From the NCBI RefSeq assembly GCF_002799245.1, contig NZ_NEQV01000002.1:186001-250000 (forward strand): a DNA stretch of 64,000 bases, in the 5' to 3' direction. The DNA is from Stenotrophomonas maltophilia (lineage in GTDB: Bacteria > Pseudomonadota > Gammaproteobacteria > Xanthomonadales > Xanthomonadaceae). Position numbers and translations under genes: made by a program. The notes under the pieces are model-generated. The model did no database searches. It was not told the origin of the DNA and worked only from the letters and a program-made list of their open reading frames with translations. Shown here in pieces: positions 51,559 through 60,339 of this stretch. How positions within the stretch are numbered: the first letter of the stretch is position 1; each line of letters begins with the position of its first letter.

Positions 51559-54222
51559 TCAGTACTTGAAGCGGAAGTTGAGGTAGTACTGGCGACCGTT
51601 GCTGTAGAACGAGGTCGGGATCGCTGCGGTCTGGTAGTACTTGTAGGTCGGGTTGTTGAGGTTCAGGCCATCCAGGCTGATGCTCAGCCAGTCGGTGGCC
51701 TTGTAGCTCAGCGATGCCGACAGCGTGCCGAAGTCATCCTGGTAGTACGGGTTGGTGCCCGACAGGCTGATCAGGAACGAGGAGCGGCGGGTGTAGCTGA
51801 CCCGGGCACCGAAGCGCTCGTTCTCGAAGTAGGCACCCACGTTGTAGGTGTTCTTCGAGGTGCCCAGCAGGTTGTGCGAACCATCCGACCAGGTGTGCGA
51901 GGTGGTGCCGTTGGCGTAGGTGTAGTTGGCATTGATGCCGAAGTACTCGCCGATCGGCTGCTCGTAGGCCACTTCCACGCCGGTCACCTTGCCGTCGGCA
52001 TTGATCGGGGTGGAGATCTGGTAGGTCTCAAGCTGGTTGGTCAGTTCGCTGTACAGCTGGCGCGACACCACGTCGAAGGCGATGTAGTCCTTCAGGTTCA
52101 TGTGGTACGCACCCACCGACAGCAGGCCGCGCGGCATGAAGTACCACTCCAGGTTGGCATCCAGGTTGGTCGACAGGGTCGGCTTGAGGTTCGGGTTGCC
52201 GCCGCCGCCGGTCCGGTTCAGGTCCGAGCCGTACGAGGAGGCGCCCAGGGCCGAGTAGTCCGGCAGGGTCTGGGTCTGCGAGGCAGCGACGCGCAGCACC
52301 AGGGTGTCGTCCAGGTCGAACTTGATGTTGGCGCTGGGCAGGACACGGTTGCGCTTGTTCTGGAAGGCCAGGCGCTCCCACATGCCGAACAGGCTGCTGA
52401 CATCGGCATCGGCGGCCTTGCTGACGGCGTTGTAGGTGTCGATGTCCTGCTTGATGTTGACGTAGCGCAGGCCGACGTTGCCGCTCCACCAGTCGCCGCG
52501 GAAGTTGGCCTGCACGTAGCCGGCGAAGTTCTTTTCCTTCACCTTCCACTCGGCGCCGTAGTTGTGGCGGCCGGTCGGGCCATCATTGCCGGCCAGCCAG
52601 GTGGAGTTGTTGGTCACTGCGTCCTTCAGCGCGCCCGGGGTGAAGTACCAGAGGTTGCGCGGGAAGGTGCCGCCGATGTCACCGGCAAAGCCACTGGGAT
52701 AGTTGGCCGTCGCACCGTTCTTCAGCGCGCTCCAGATGTCACCCGGGGTTGCACCTTCCGGCGACAGCGCTTCGCGCTTGTGGTCGGCGAAACGCAGGCC
52801 GAAGTCGATCGAGCTCAGCACGCCGCCATCATTGAAGTACTGGTTGAAGTCGAGCGTGGCCCACTTCTCCTTGTCTTCGGCAGTGACCTGCTGGTTGCCC
52901 CAGGTGCCGAAGCTGGTCACGCCGTTGGGCGAGAGGTCGCCGCCGACATTCCAGTCGATCGGCGAGCCATTGCCGTGGGTGGCCCAGCTGGCGCCGCCGC
53001 CGTTGGCCAGGGTGACCTCGGCGATGTACTGGCGCGGCGTCTCGCCGGTGCCCTTGGTGCTGCCGGCCTGGAACTTGGCGGTCAGGCTGTCGTTGATCTG
53101 CCAGTCGGCATCGAAGGTGACATAGCTCGACTTGGCCTTCGACTCGCGGTAGATCATGTCGTACACCGCGTAGTCGGTGCCGGGCACGCCCTTGTAGCTG
53201 GCGTTGGTCAGCACGCCATCCTTGACCACATAGCCCGGATCCGGCGCCTGCGACTTGGCGAAGCTGTTGCCGAACATCATGAAGTTGCGGTTGTAGTTGT
53301 TCGCCTTCAGCTCGGAGCTGAAACCGTTCAGGCCAAGGGTCAGGTTGTCCATCGGCTTGAACTGCAGCGAGACCAGGCCGCCCTTGCGCTCACGGGTCTG
53401 TTCGAACAGGGTAGAACCCAGCAGGCCCGGCACGTTGACGCCGATCAGGTCCGGATTGGTCTTGGCGACCGGATCGCCGGCGCCGATCTTGAAGAAGCCG
53501 CCCGGGATTTCCTGCGCCTCGCGACGCAGTTCGCGCTTCTGGCTGAAGCCCTGCACCATCACGCCGAAGGTGCCTTCGTCGTTCTTGTAGTTGAACAGCG
53601 CCGAATACTGCGGGTCGTTCGACTTGGCCTGGTCCGAGCGCACCATGCCGATCGAGCCTTCAGCGGTGAACTGCTTGGAGAACTCCAGCGGCTTGCGGGT
53701 GATGATGTTGACGGTACCGGTGGTGCCGCCGTCCTGCAGCTTGGCCTGCGAGGACTTGTTCACTTCCACCGAGCTGACCAGTTCCGATGGCAGCAGCGAG
53801 TAGCTGACGCTGCGGCCGACGTTGTTGCCCTGGCTGAGCACGAACCAGTCGGCCGAGCCGACGGTGTGGCCGTTGATCAGGGTCTGGGTCAGGCTCGGGC
53901 TGGTGCCGCGCAGGCTGACACGGTCGGCTTCGTCGAAGCCGCCTTCATCGGCGCTGGACGAGCTGATGTTGACGCCGGGCAGGCGCTGCAGGGTGTCGGC
54001 GACGTTGTGCGCCGGCAGCTTGCCCACGTCCTCGGCGGTGACCACTTCCACGCGCGCATTGGCTTCGCGCTTGGTGTCCAGCGACTTTTCCATCGAACCA
54101 CGGATGCCCGTGACAGTCACGGTGTCCAGATCGGTGGCGGTCGGGGCGGCCTGCTGCGCGTGGGCACTGAAGGCGATGCAGCTGACGATGGCGGCCGAAA
54201 GCAGGGTCTTGCGGGTATTCAT
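51559..54222 (-). CDS. TonB-dependent outer-membrane receptor of the GlcNAc locus
   Basis: 887 residues. Signal peptide ends AHAQQ near residue 23; TonB box TVTVTGIRGS follows. Plug domain about 50-165 (VGKLPAHNVADTLQRLPGVNI, TGTVNIITRKP) and a large 22-strand barrel ending in aromatic YLNFRFKY. The type with GxRxSxxxSLxxKR fits oligosaccharide receptors of Xanthomonadaceae. Start at MNTRKTL because GAGGAG lies before it; the open frame continues upstream through the kinase gene in a wrong frame. Likely substrate is chitin fragments or GlcNAc glycans, inferred from neighbours. Confidence 0.95.
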   Translation of the reverse strand: MNTRKTLLSAAIVSCIAFSAHAQQAAPTATDLDTVTVTGIRGSMEKSLDTKREANARVEVVTAEDVGKLPAHNVADTLQRLPGVNISSSSADEGGFDEADRVSLRGTSPSLTQTLINGHTVGSADWFVLSQGNNVGRSVSYSLLPSELVSSVEVNKSSQAKLQDGGTTGTVNIITRKPLEFSKQFTAEGSIGMVRSDQAKSNDPQYSALFNYKNDEGTFGVMVQGFSQKRELRREAQEIPGGFFKIGAGDPVAKTNPDLIGVNVPGLLGSTLFEQTRERKGGLVSLQFKPMDNLTLGLNGFSSELKANNYNRNFMMFGNSFAKSQAPDPGYVVKDGVLTNASYKGVPGTDYAVYDMIYRESKAKSSYVTFDADWQINDSLTAKFQAGSTKGTGETPRQYIAEVTLANGGGASWATHGNGSPIDWNVGGDLSPNGVTSFGTWGNQQVTAEDKEKWATLDFNQYFNDGGVLSSIDFGLRFADHKREALSPEGATPGDIWSALKNGATANYPSGFAGDIGGTFPRNLWYFTPGALKDAVTNNSTWLAGNDGPTGRHNYGAEWKVKEKNFAGYVQANFRGDWWSGNVGLRYVNIKQDIDTYNAVSKAADADVSSLFGMWERLAFQNKRNRVLPSANIKFDLDDTLVLRVAASQTQTLPDYSALGASSYGSDLNRTGGGGNPNLKPTLSTNLDANLEWYFMPRGLLSVGAYHMNLKDYIAFDVVSRQLYSELTNQLETYQISTPINADGKVTGVEVAYEQPIGEYFGINANYTYANGTTSHTWSDGSHNLLGTSKNTYNVGAYFENERFGARVSYTRRSSFLISLSGTNPYYQDDFGTLSASLSYKATDWLSISLDGLNLNNPTYKYYQTAAIPTSFYSNGRQYYLNFRFKY

Positions 54223-54365
54223 GATGTCTCTCCTCATCACTCGATTGGATGCCGGCGGCGGTGTTCGATTACGGTTGCGATGACATGCGCGGGGCGGCGG
54301 CGAAGTCCCGTGCGTTGGCGTGCCACGTACTGCGTGCTGCGATTGCGTTGAAGCCTGTTGCGGTG

Positions 54366-55382
54366 TCAGGCGGCCGACTGCTGCAGGTACCAGCTGGCAG
54401 CGCCGACCACGCCCAGCTGGCCGTGCTCGACGACCTTCACCGGGATGCGTGCCAGCGCTTCGCCCATCGGCCCCTTCTGCAGGTAGCGCTCGACGAAGGT
54501 GCTGGCATGCAGGTATTCGCGGATCTGCGGCAGGATGCCACCGGCCAGGTAGACGCCACCGTGGGCGCCATAGAACAGCGCCATGTCGCCGATGGTGCTG
54601 CCGAGCAGGCCGCAGAACACATCCAGCGCCTGGCGCGCGTGCGCATCGGTATCGGCCATGGCTGCGGCGGTGACCGCATCGGGGCTGGCCAGCGTCGGAG
54701 CCTGCCCCTGCAGCGCACACACCGCGCGGTACAGGTTCATCAGGCCCGGGCCGGAGATCGCATGCTCGATCGACACATGGGCGCGGTCGCGCTGCATGTG
54801 GCGGACGATGGCCATTTCCAGTTCGGTGCTGGCGGCCAGGGTCGGCTGGCCGGCCTCGGTGGGCAGCACCACCGGGCCGTGCGCGGTGGGGATCCACAGC
54901 GCGGCGCCGAGGCCGGTGCCGGGGCCGACCACCAGGGTCGGGCCGCGCGCAGCGGTGTCCGGCCCGCACAGGTGCAGCACGCCACTGGCGTCCACCTGCG
55001 CGGCGGCATAGGCCACCGCTTCGAAGTCGTTGACGATGTAGACCCGCTGCAGGCCGACGTCGGCTTCCACCTGGCGCGCCGACAGCGGCCACGGCAGGTT
55101 GGCGGTGATCACCGTGCCGTCCTCGCGGGCATAGCCGGCGCTGGCAACCACGCAATGCGTGGGCCGCGGGCCTTCGCCGAGGAAGTCGGACAGGATCGCG
55201 CTGAGGCCAGCGTGGTCGGCATTGCGGTACTTGCGGTATTCCAGCACCTGCACCGGATGGGCGGTGTCACCGCTGGCCTGGACCCGGGCCACGCGCACAT
55301 GGGTGCCACCGACGTCGGCGGCCAGGAACGAGGGCGCGACGCGGGACAGGACATGCGACGGGGCGGGGTGGCTGGCGGTCAC
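54366..55382 (-). CDS. Glucokinase-family kinase (likely GlcNAc/glucose kinase)
   Basis: 338 residues from a GTG start with AGGAG eight nt upstream; a longer frame (to 55514) passes through the operator region. Hexokinase-fold: phosphate-1 motif FLAADVGGTHVRVARV, the IVNDFEAVAYA catalytic Asp region and VVGPGTGLGAALW. It is of the bacterial glucokinase (Glk) type rather than ROK. Its place at the head of the minus-strand arm of the nag locus suggests that it makes GlcNAc-6-phosphate for NagA; specificity cannot be read from sequence. Confidence 0.9.
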   Translation of the reverse strand: MTASHPAPSHVLSRVAPSFLAADVGGTHVRVARVQASGDTAHPVQVLEYRKYRNADHAGLSAILSDFLGEGPRPTHCVVASAGYAREDGTVITANLPWPLSARQVEADVGLQRVYIVNDFEAVAYAAAQVDASGVLHLCGPDTAARGPTLVVGPGTGLGAALWIPTAHGPVVLPTEAGQPTLAASTELEMAIVRHMQRDRAHVSIEHAISGPGLMNLYRAVCALQGQAPTLASPDAVTAAAMADTDAHARQALDVFCGLLGSTIGDMALFYGAHGGVYLAGGILPQIREYLHASTFVERYLQKGPMGEALARIPVKVVEHGQLGVVGAASWYLQQSAA

Positions 55383-55454
55383 GCGGGCTCCTGCTGCAGG
55401 TGGGGCCGGCCCCAGGATCGGGCGCGGCGATTGGGGCGGAGTCTGTAACCGCGC

Positions 55455-55468
55455 TGACAACGATGTCA
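55455..55468. promoter_or_regulatory. Operator candidate for the kinase-receptor arm
   Basis: TGACAACGATGTCA, an inverted repeat of TGACA. On the minus strand its TTGACA overlap can serve as a -35 box. It resembles the site before nagP and is probably bound by the LacI-type regulator encoded in the locus. Confidence 0.55.
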
Positions 55469-55517
55469 ACGAGTTCGTGACACTTTCGTTGCTGCGCCGC
55501 AACGAATGCGACATGCA

Positions 55518-55529
55518 GTAAACGTTTAC
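55518..55529. promoter_or_regulatory. Perfect palindrome GTAAACGTTTAC
   Basis: A 12-bp perfect inverted repeat with the central CG typical of LacI-family operators. It sits between the two arms of the nag locus and could be a second site or a site for another regulator. Confidence 0.5.
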
Positions 55530-55659
55530 ATGGCGTGAGTGCGGGATTCACGTGGGAACCTTTGCTGCATGGGGCTCTAGGCCTGTCACGCATTCAGCGC
55601 GGCGCGCCGCAATCGCCTTGCGCAGTGCAGCACGAGGTTCACGGGGCCGCCGATGGAAG

Positions 55660-55705
55660 TTGACAAACCGCCGCTGTCCACCGAAAGAATGTGACAACGT
55701 TGTTC
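55660..55705 (+). promoter_or_regulatory. nagP promoter with downstream operator
   Basis: TTGACA (55660-55665) is a perfect -35 box; AAGAAT (55685-55690) is a rough -10. TGACAACGTTGTT (55692-55704) directly follows and contains the perfect palindrome ACAACGTTGT. A repressor bound there would block initiation. The leader to the nagP ATG is about 60 nt. Confidence 0.6.
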
Positions 55706-55758
55706 CCAGCCACTCTCCGACGCCGCGTTCTGCGGCCGTCGCCGCAGGAGCCCTCCTG

Positions 55759-57048
55759 ATGTCCGCCGTCCCCGCTGCAAGCGCGCGCCCGAACGTGGCC
55801 ACCTCCATCGCCATCGTCGGCGTGTTGTTCTTCCTGATCGGCTTCTTCACCTGGCTCAACGGCCCGCTGATCACCTTCGTCAAGCTGGCCTTCGAACTCA
55901 GCGAGGTCGGTGCCTTCCTGGTGCTGATGGTGTTCTACCTGTCCTACTTCTTCCTGGCCCTGCCGGCGTCGTGGATCCTGCGCCGCACCGGCATGAAGAA
56001 GGGCCTGAGCCTGAGCCTGCTGGTGATGGCCGGTGGTGCCGCGCTGTTCGGTGAGTTCGCCACCCAGCGCTGGTACCCGGGCGCGCTCGGCGGCCTGTTC
56101 GTGATCGGCAGCGGCCTGGCCCTGCTGCAGACCGCGATCAATCCCTACATCTCCATCCTCGGCCCGATCGAAACGGCGGCGCGCCGCATCGCGTTGATGG
56201 GCATCTGCAACAAGATCGCCGGCATGCTGGCCCCGGTGCTGATCGGCACCGTGGTGCTGCACGGCATCGGCGATCTGTCGGCCACGGTGGCCGCCGCCGA
56301 TGAGGCGACCAAGGCACAGCTGCTGAACGACTTTGCCGCCAAGATCCATGCGCCTTACCTGGCCATGGCCGGCCTGCTGGTGCTGCTGGCAGTGGCCGTG
56401 CTGTTCTCGCCGCTGCCGGAAATCAAATCGTCCGAAGCCAACGCCACGCCGCTCGCGGCCGGCGCCGCCGAGCGCCGCAGCATCTTCCAGTTCCCGCACC
56501 TGTGGCTGGGCGTGCTGTGCCTGTTCGTCTACGTGGGCGTGGAGGTGATGGCCGGTGATGCGATTGGTACCTACGGCCATGGTTTCGACCTGCCGTTGGA
56601 CCAGACCAAGATGTTCACCTCGCTGACCCTTGGCGCGATGCTGGTCGGCTATGTGGTCGGCCTGCTGCTGATCCCCAAGGTGGTCTCGCAGTCGCGCTAC
56701 CTGACCATTTCGGCGGTGCTGGGCGTGGTGTTCTGCCTGGGCGCCTGGGCCACCCACGGCTATGTGTCGGTGGCCTTCGTGGCCCTGCTGGGCTTCGCCA
56801 ACGCCATGATGTGGCCGGCGATCTTCCCGCTGGCGATCCGTGGCCTGGGCCGCTTCACCGAGACCGGCTCGGCGCTGCTGGTGATGGGCATCGCCGGCGG
56901 CGCGATCATTCCGCAGCTGTTCGCCGTGCTCAAGCAGCACATCGACTTCCAGCTGGTGTTCGTGCTGCTGATGGTGCCGTGCTACCTGTACATCCTGTTC
57001 TACTCGGTGATCGGCCATCGCGCCGGCCTGCCGCAGGACAAGGCCTGA
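55759..57048 (+). CDS. nagP: GlcNAc transporter NagP (MFS, FucP-like)
   Basis: 429 residues, about 12 membrane helices. GVLFFLIGFFTWLNGPLITFVK in the first helix, then ASWILRRTGMKKG and LALLQTAINPYISILGP, match the FucP/NagP family of sugar:H+ symporters. In Xanthomonas and Shewanella the ortholog imports GlcNAc across the inner membrane. The start at MSAVPA follows CAGGAG; an extension to 55552 crosses the operator. First gene of the plus-strand arm; the regulator follows after 39 nt. Confidence 0.93.
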   Translation: MSAVPAASARPNVATSIAIVGVLFFLIGFFTWLNGPLITFVKLAFELSEVGAFLVLMVFYLSYFFLALPASWILRRTGMKKGLSLSLLVMAGGAALFGEFATQRWYPGALGGLFVIGSGLALLQTAINPYISILGPIETAARRIALMGICNKIAGMLAPVLIGTVVLHGIGDLSATVAAADEATKAQLLNDFAAKIHAPYLAMAGLLVLLAVAVLFSPLPEIKSSEANATPLAAGAAERRSIFQFPHLWLGVLCLFVYVGVEVMAGDAIGTYGHGFDLPLDQTKMFTSLTLGAMLVGYVVGLLLIPKVVSQSRYLTISAVLGVVFCLGAWATHGYVSVAFVALLGFANAMMWPAIFPLAIRGLGRFTETGSALLVMGIAGGAIIPQLFAVLKQHIDFQLVFVLLMVPCYLYILFYSVIGHRAGLPQDKA

Positions 57049-57087
57049 TCGGCGATGATGGACGGCAGCCAACCCCAGGGAAAACCC

Positions 57088-58155
57088 ATGCGCAGAGCGA
57101 CCATCAAGGACGTTGCGGAGAAGGCCAAGGTCTCGCTGAAGACGGTCTCGCGGGTGATCAACAACGAGCCTTCGGTGATGCAGGCCACCCGCGCGCGGGT
57201 GCTGCGTGCCATCGCCGAACTCGACTACGAGCCCGATCCGTCCGCGCGCAACCTGCGCAGCGGTACCACCTTCGTGATCGGGCTGGTCTACGACAACCCC
57301 AACCCGTACCACATCATCGGCGTGCAGAACGGCGTGCTGGCCGCGTGCCGCGAGACCGGTTTCGGCCTGCAGATCCATCCCTGCGATTCCAGTTCGCCGC
57401 TGCTGGCCGATGAACTGGCCGACTGGGTGCAGCGTTCGCGCCTGGCCGGGCTGGTGCTGACCGCGCCGATGTCCGAGCGCCGCGACCTGATCCAGGCGCT
57501 GACTGCGCGCGGCATCAAGCTGGTGCGCATCATCGCGGCCACCGAAGACCCGGCCGACGGCGCCTGCGTGTTCGTCGACGACCGCGAGGCCGCCTACGAG
57601 ATCACCGAGCACCTGATCCAGCTGGGCCACCAGCGCATCGGCTTCCTCTGGGGTGGCATCTCGCATCGGTCGTCGGGCGAACGCTATGCCGGTTACGAAG
57701 CCGCGCTGAAGGACTACGGCATGACCGTGGACAAGCACCTGGTGGTGCAGGGCGATTACACCTTCGATGATGGCTTCCGCGGCGCGCGCCGCCTGCTGGC
57801 GCTGCGCGAACCGCCCACGGCCATCTTCGGTTCCAACGACGAAATCGCTGCCGGCGTGCTGGCCGCTGCCAAATCGGCCGGCATGAATGTGCCGTACGAC
57901 CTGTCCATCGCCGGTTTCGAGGACAGCCCGTTCTCGCGCCAGTCGTGGCCGCCGCTGACCACCGCCAAGCAGGCCACCGAGGACATCGCCCGCCACGCCG
58001 CGCGCCTGCTGATCGCGCAGCTGCGCAGCGACGCCTACGACGATGCACCGGCACCGCTGCACAACCAGGGCTTCGTGCCGCAGCTGGTGGTGCGCGGTTC
58101 GACTGCGCCGATGCGCCCGGCCGGCGCACGCCCCCTTCCTTCCGATCCTGCCTGA
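57088..58155 (+). CDS. nagR: LacI-family regulator of the GlcNAc locus
   Basis: 355 residues from MRRATIKDV, which has CAGGGA nine nt upstream; an in-frame ATG at 57055 adds 11 residues without conservation. HTH about residues 4-25 (IKDVAEKAKVSLKTVSRVINN), hinge near 50-58, then a periplasmic-binding-like effector domain. It probably represses both arms of the locus, with GlcNAc-6-P or a related sugar phosphate as inducer; this is by analogy with NagR of Xanthomonas and Alteromonadales. It lies between nagP and the SIS gene. Confidence 0.9.
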   Translation: MRRATIKDVAEKAKVSLKTVSRVINNEPSVMQATRARVLRAIAELDYEPDPSARNLRSGTTFVIGLVYDNPNPYHIIGVQNGVLAACRETGFGLQIHPCDSSSPLLADELADWVQRSRLAGLVLTAPMSERRDLIQALTARGIKLVRIIAATEDPADGACVFVDDREAAYEITEHLIQLGHQRIGFLWGGISHRSSGERYAGYEAALKDYGMTVDKHLVVQGDYTFDDGFRGARRLLALREPPTAIFGSNDEIAAGVLAAAKSAGMNVPYDLSIAGFEDSPFSRQSWPPLTTAKQATEDIARHAARLLIAQLRSDAYDDAPAPLHNQGFVPQLVVRGSTAPMRPAGARPLPSDPA

Positions 58156-58162
58156 GCCTGCC

Positions 58163-59191
58163 ATGTCGCTGTCAGACCCCACCGCTACCCTGATGTTCGC
58201 CGAGGCCGCCGAAGCGGCCGACGTGGTTGCCCGCCAGTTCTCGCGCAACCACGCCACCATGGAAACCCTGGCTGCCAGCCTGCGTGCCGCGCCGCCGCCG
58301 TTCGTGGTCACCTGCGCACGCGGCAGCTCCGACCATGCCGCCACCTATGGCAAGTACCTGCTGGAAACCCAGCTGGGCCTGGTGGTCGCCTCGGCCTCGC
58401 CGTCGGTGGGTTCGGTCTATGCCGCACCGCTGCAGCTGCGCGGTGCGCTGTTCATTGTCATTTCGCAGTCGGGCAAGAGCCCGGACCTGCTGCGCAACGC
58501 CGAGGCGGCCAAGGCTGCCGGCGCGCGCGTGATCGCGCTGGTCAACGTCGAGGATTCGCCGCTGGCGCAGCTGGCCGACACGGTCATTCCGCTGCATGCC
58601 GGTGCCGAAAAGAGCGTGGCGGCGACCAAGAGCTACCTGGCCTCGCTGGCCGCATTGCTGCAGCTGGCCGCGTACTGGAAGCAGGACAGCGGCCTGCGTG
58701 CGGCGCTGGACCTGCTGCCGGACGCGATGCGTGAGGCCTGGCAGTGCGACTGGAGCGCGGTGACCGAGGGCCTGGTCGATGCCACCAACCTGTTCGTGCT
58801 CGGCCGTGGCCTGGGCCTGGGCGCGGCGCAGGAAGCGGCGCTGAAGTTCAAGGAAACCTGCAGCCTGCACGCCGAGGCCTACAGTTCGGCCGAGGTCAAG
58901 CACGGCCCGATGGCGCTGGTCGATCGTGGATTCCCGGTGCTGGCGTTCGCCCAGCCGGACGAAACCGGCGCCGGTACCCGCGCAGTGGTCGATGAGTTCA
59001 CCGCGCGTGGCGCGCAGGTGTGGATGGCCGGTGCCGGTGGCAACCTGCCAGTGGCCGCCGCACCGCATCCGCTGTGCGCACCCCTGCTGACCGTGCAGAG
59101 TTTCTACCGCGCGATCAATGCGCTGGCGCTGCGCCGTGGCTTCAACCCGGACCTGCCGCCGCACCTGAACAAGGTCACGGAGACGGTGTGA
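58163..59191 (+). CDS. nagB-II: SIS-domain glucosamine-6-phosphate deaminase, NagB-II type
   Basis: 342 residues with two SIS domains, as in the isomerase half of GlmS but without the glutamine amidotransferase half. CARGSSDHAATYGKYLLE and VISQSGKSPDLL form the first sugar-phosphate site; AATKSYLASLAALL and ALKFKETCSLHAEAYSSAEVKHGPMAL form the second region. Such proteins (NagB-II) replace classical NagB in several proteobacteria and convert GlcN-6-P to fructose-6-P with ammonia release. It overlaps nagA by 1 nt. Confidence 0.9.
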   Translation: MSLSDPTATLMFAEAAEAADVVARQFSRNHATMETLAASLRAAPPPFVVTCARGSSDHAATYGKYLLETQLGLVVASASPSVGSVYAAPLQLRGALFIVISQSGKSPDLLRNAEAAKAAGARVIALVNVEDSPLAQLADTVIPLHAGAEKSVAATKSYLASLAALLQLAAYWKQDSGLRAALDLLPDAMREAWQCDWSAVTEGLVDATNLFVLGRGLGLGAAQEAALKFKETCSLHAEAYSSAEVKHGPMALVDRGFPVLAFAQPDETGAGTRAVVDEFTARGAQVWMAGAGGNLPVAAAPHPLCAPLLTVQSFYRAINALALRRGFNPDLPPHLNKVTETV

Positions 59192-60339
59192 TGGCAACGG
59201 TCCTGCGCAATGCCCGCATCCTCGCCGGCGATGAGTTCCGCGACGATCTGGCGGTGGTGATCGAGGACGGTCGCATCAGCGCGCTGCTGCCTGACGCTGC
59301 ACCACAGCTGGGCCACGCGACCGAGCAGGTGGACCTGGGCGGCGGCTGGTTGCTGCCCGGTTTCATCGATGTCCAGGTCAATGGCGGCGGCGGCGCGCTG
59401 TTCAACAACACGCCCGATGTCGCTTCGCTGCGTACCATCGCGCAGGCGCACCGCCGCTTCGGCACCACCGCGATGCTGCCGACGCTGATCAGCGACGACG
59501 TGGCGGTGATGCGCGAAGCGATCGCGGCGCTGCGCGAGGCGATCGCACAAGGGGTGCCGGGCGTGATCGGCATCCATCTGGAAGGACCGTACATCGCGCC
59601 GGCGCGCAAGGGCACGCACGATGCCAGCAAGTTCCGTGTGCCGGACGAGGAAGAAATCGCGCTGGCCGCGTCGCTGGACAACGGCGTGACCCTGCTGACG
59701 CTGGCACCGGAGCGCGTGCCGCTGGAGACCATCCGTGCGCTGGTCGAGCGCGGCGTGATCGTTGCCGCCGGCCACACCGCGGGCACCTACGAAGAGATCC
59801 GCGAGGGTCTGGATGCCGGCGTGCGTGGCTTCACCCACCTGTACAACGCGATGTCGCCGCTGCAGGGCCGCGAGCCCGGTGCGGTGGGCGCTGCACTGGA
59901 AGACCGCGACAGCTGGATCGGCATCATCGTCGATGGCGTGCATGTGCATCCGGCCAGCCTGCGCGTGGCGTTGGCGGCCAAGCCGCGTGGTCGCCTGCTG
60001 CTGGTGACCGATGCGATGCCGCCGGTCGGTGCCGACGATCCCAGCTATGTGCTGTATGGCGAAACCATCACCGCCATCGATGGCGTGGTGCGCAATGCCG
60101 CCGGTTCGCTGGCGGGGTCGGCGCTGGACATGGCCACTGCCGTGCGCAATACCGTGCAGCTGCTCGGCCAGCCGCTGGCCGAAGCCGCGCGCATGGCCTC
60201 GACCTATCCGGCGCAGTTCCTCAACGTCGATGACCGCCTGGGCCATATCGCCGAAGGCTACCAGGCCGACCTGGTGCTGCTCGATGATGCGCTGCAGGTA
60301 CGTGGCACCTGGATTGCCGGACAGTACGAGGCCGCCTGA
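59191..60339 (+). CDS. nagA: N-acetylglucosamine-6-phosphate deacetylase
   Basis: 382 residues, amidohydrolase fold. Metal and substrate motifs: LPGFIDVQVNGGGG, HLEGPYIAPARKGTHD (Glu metal ligand), AAGHTAGTYEEI (His), FTHLYNAMSPL (His) and catalytic Asp in LVTDAMPPVG. It converts GlcNAc-6-P to GlcN-6-P, feeding the SIS deaminase upstream. Start and stop both overlap neighbours, so the arm is one tight operon. Confidence 0.97.
   Translation: MATVLRNARILAGDEFRDDLAVVIEDGRISALLPDAAPQLGHATEQVDLGGGWLLPGFIDVQVNGGGGALFNNTPDVASLRTIAQAHRRFGTTAMLPTLISDDVAVMREAIAALREAIAQGVPGVIGIHLEGPYIAPARKGTHDASKFRVPDEEEIALAASLDNGVTLLTLAPERVPLETIRALVERGVIVAAGHTAGTYEEIREGLDAGVRGFTHLYNAMSPLQGREPGAVGAALEDRDSWIGIIVDGVHVHPASLRVALAAKPRGRLLLVTDAMPPVGADDPSYVLYGETITAIDGVVRNAAGSLAGSALDMATAVRNTVQLLGQPLAEAARMASTYPAQFLNVDDRLGHIAEGYQADLVLLDDALQVRGTWIAGQYEAA

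Noticed and set aside
51559..55155. TonB receptor frame extended to 1198 codons
   Set aside because: The extra 311 codons run through the kinase gene in another frame. A GAGGAG site and signal peptide define the start at 54222.
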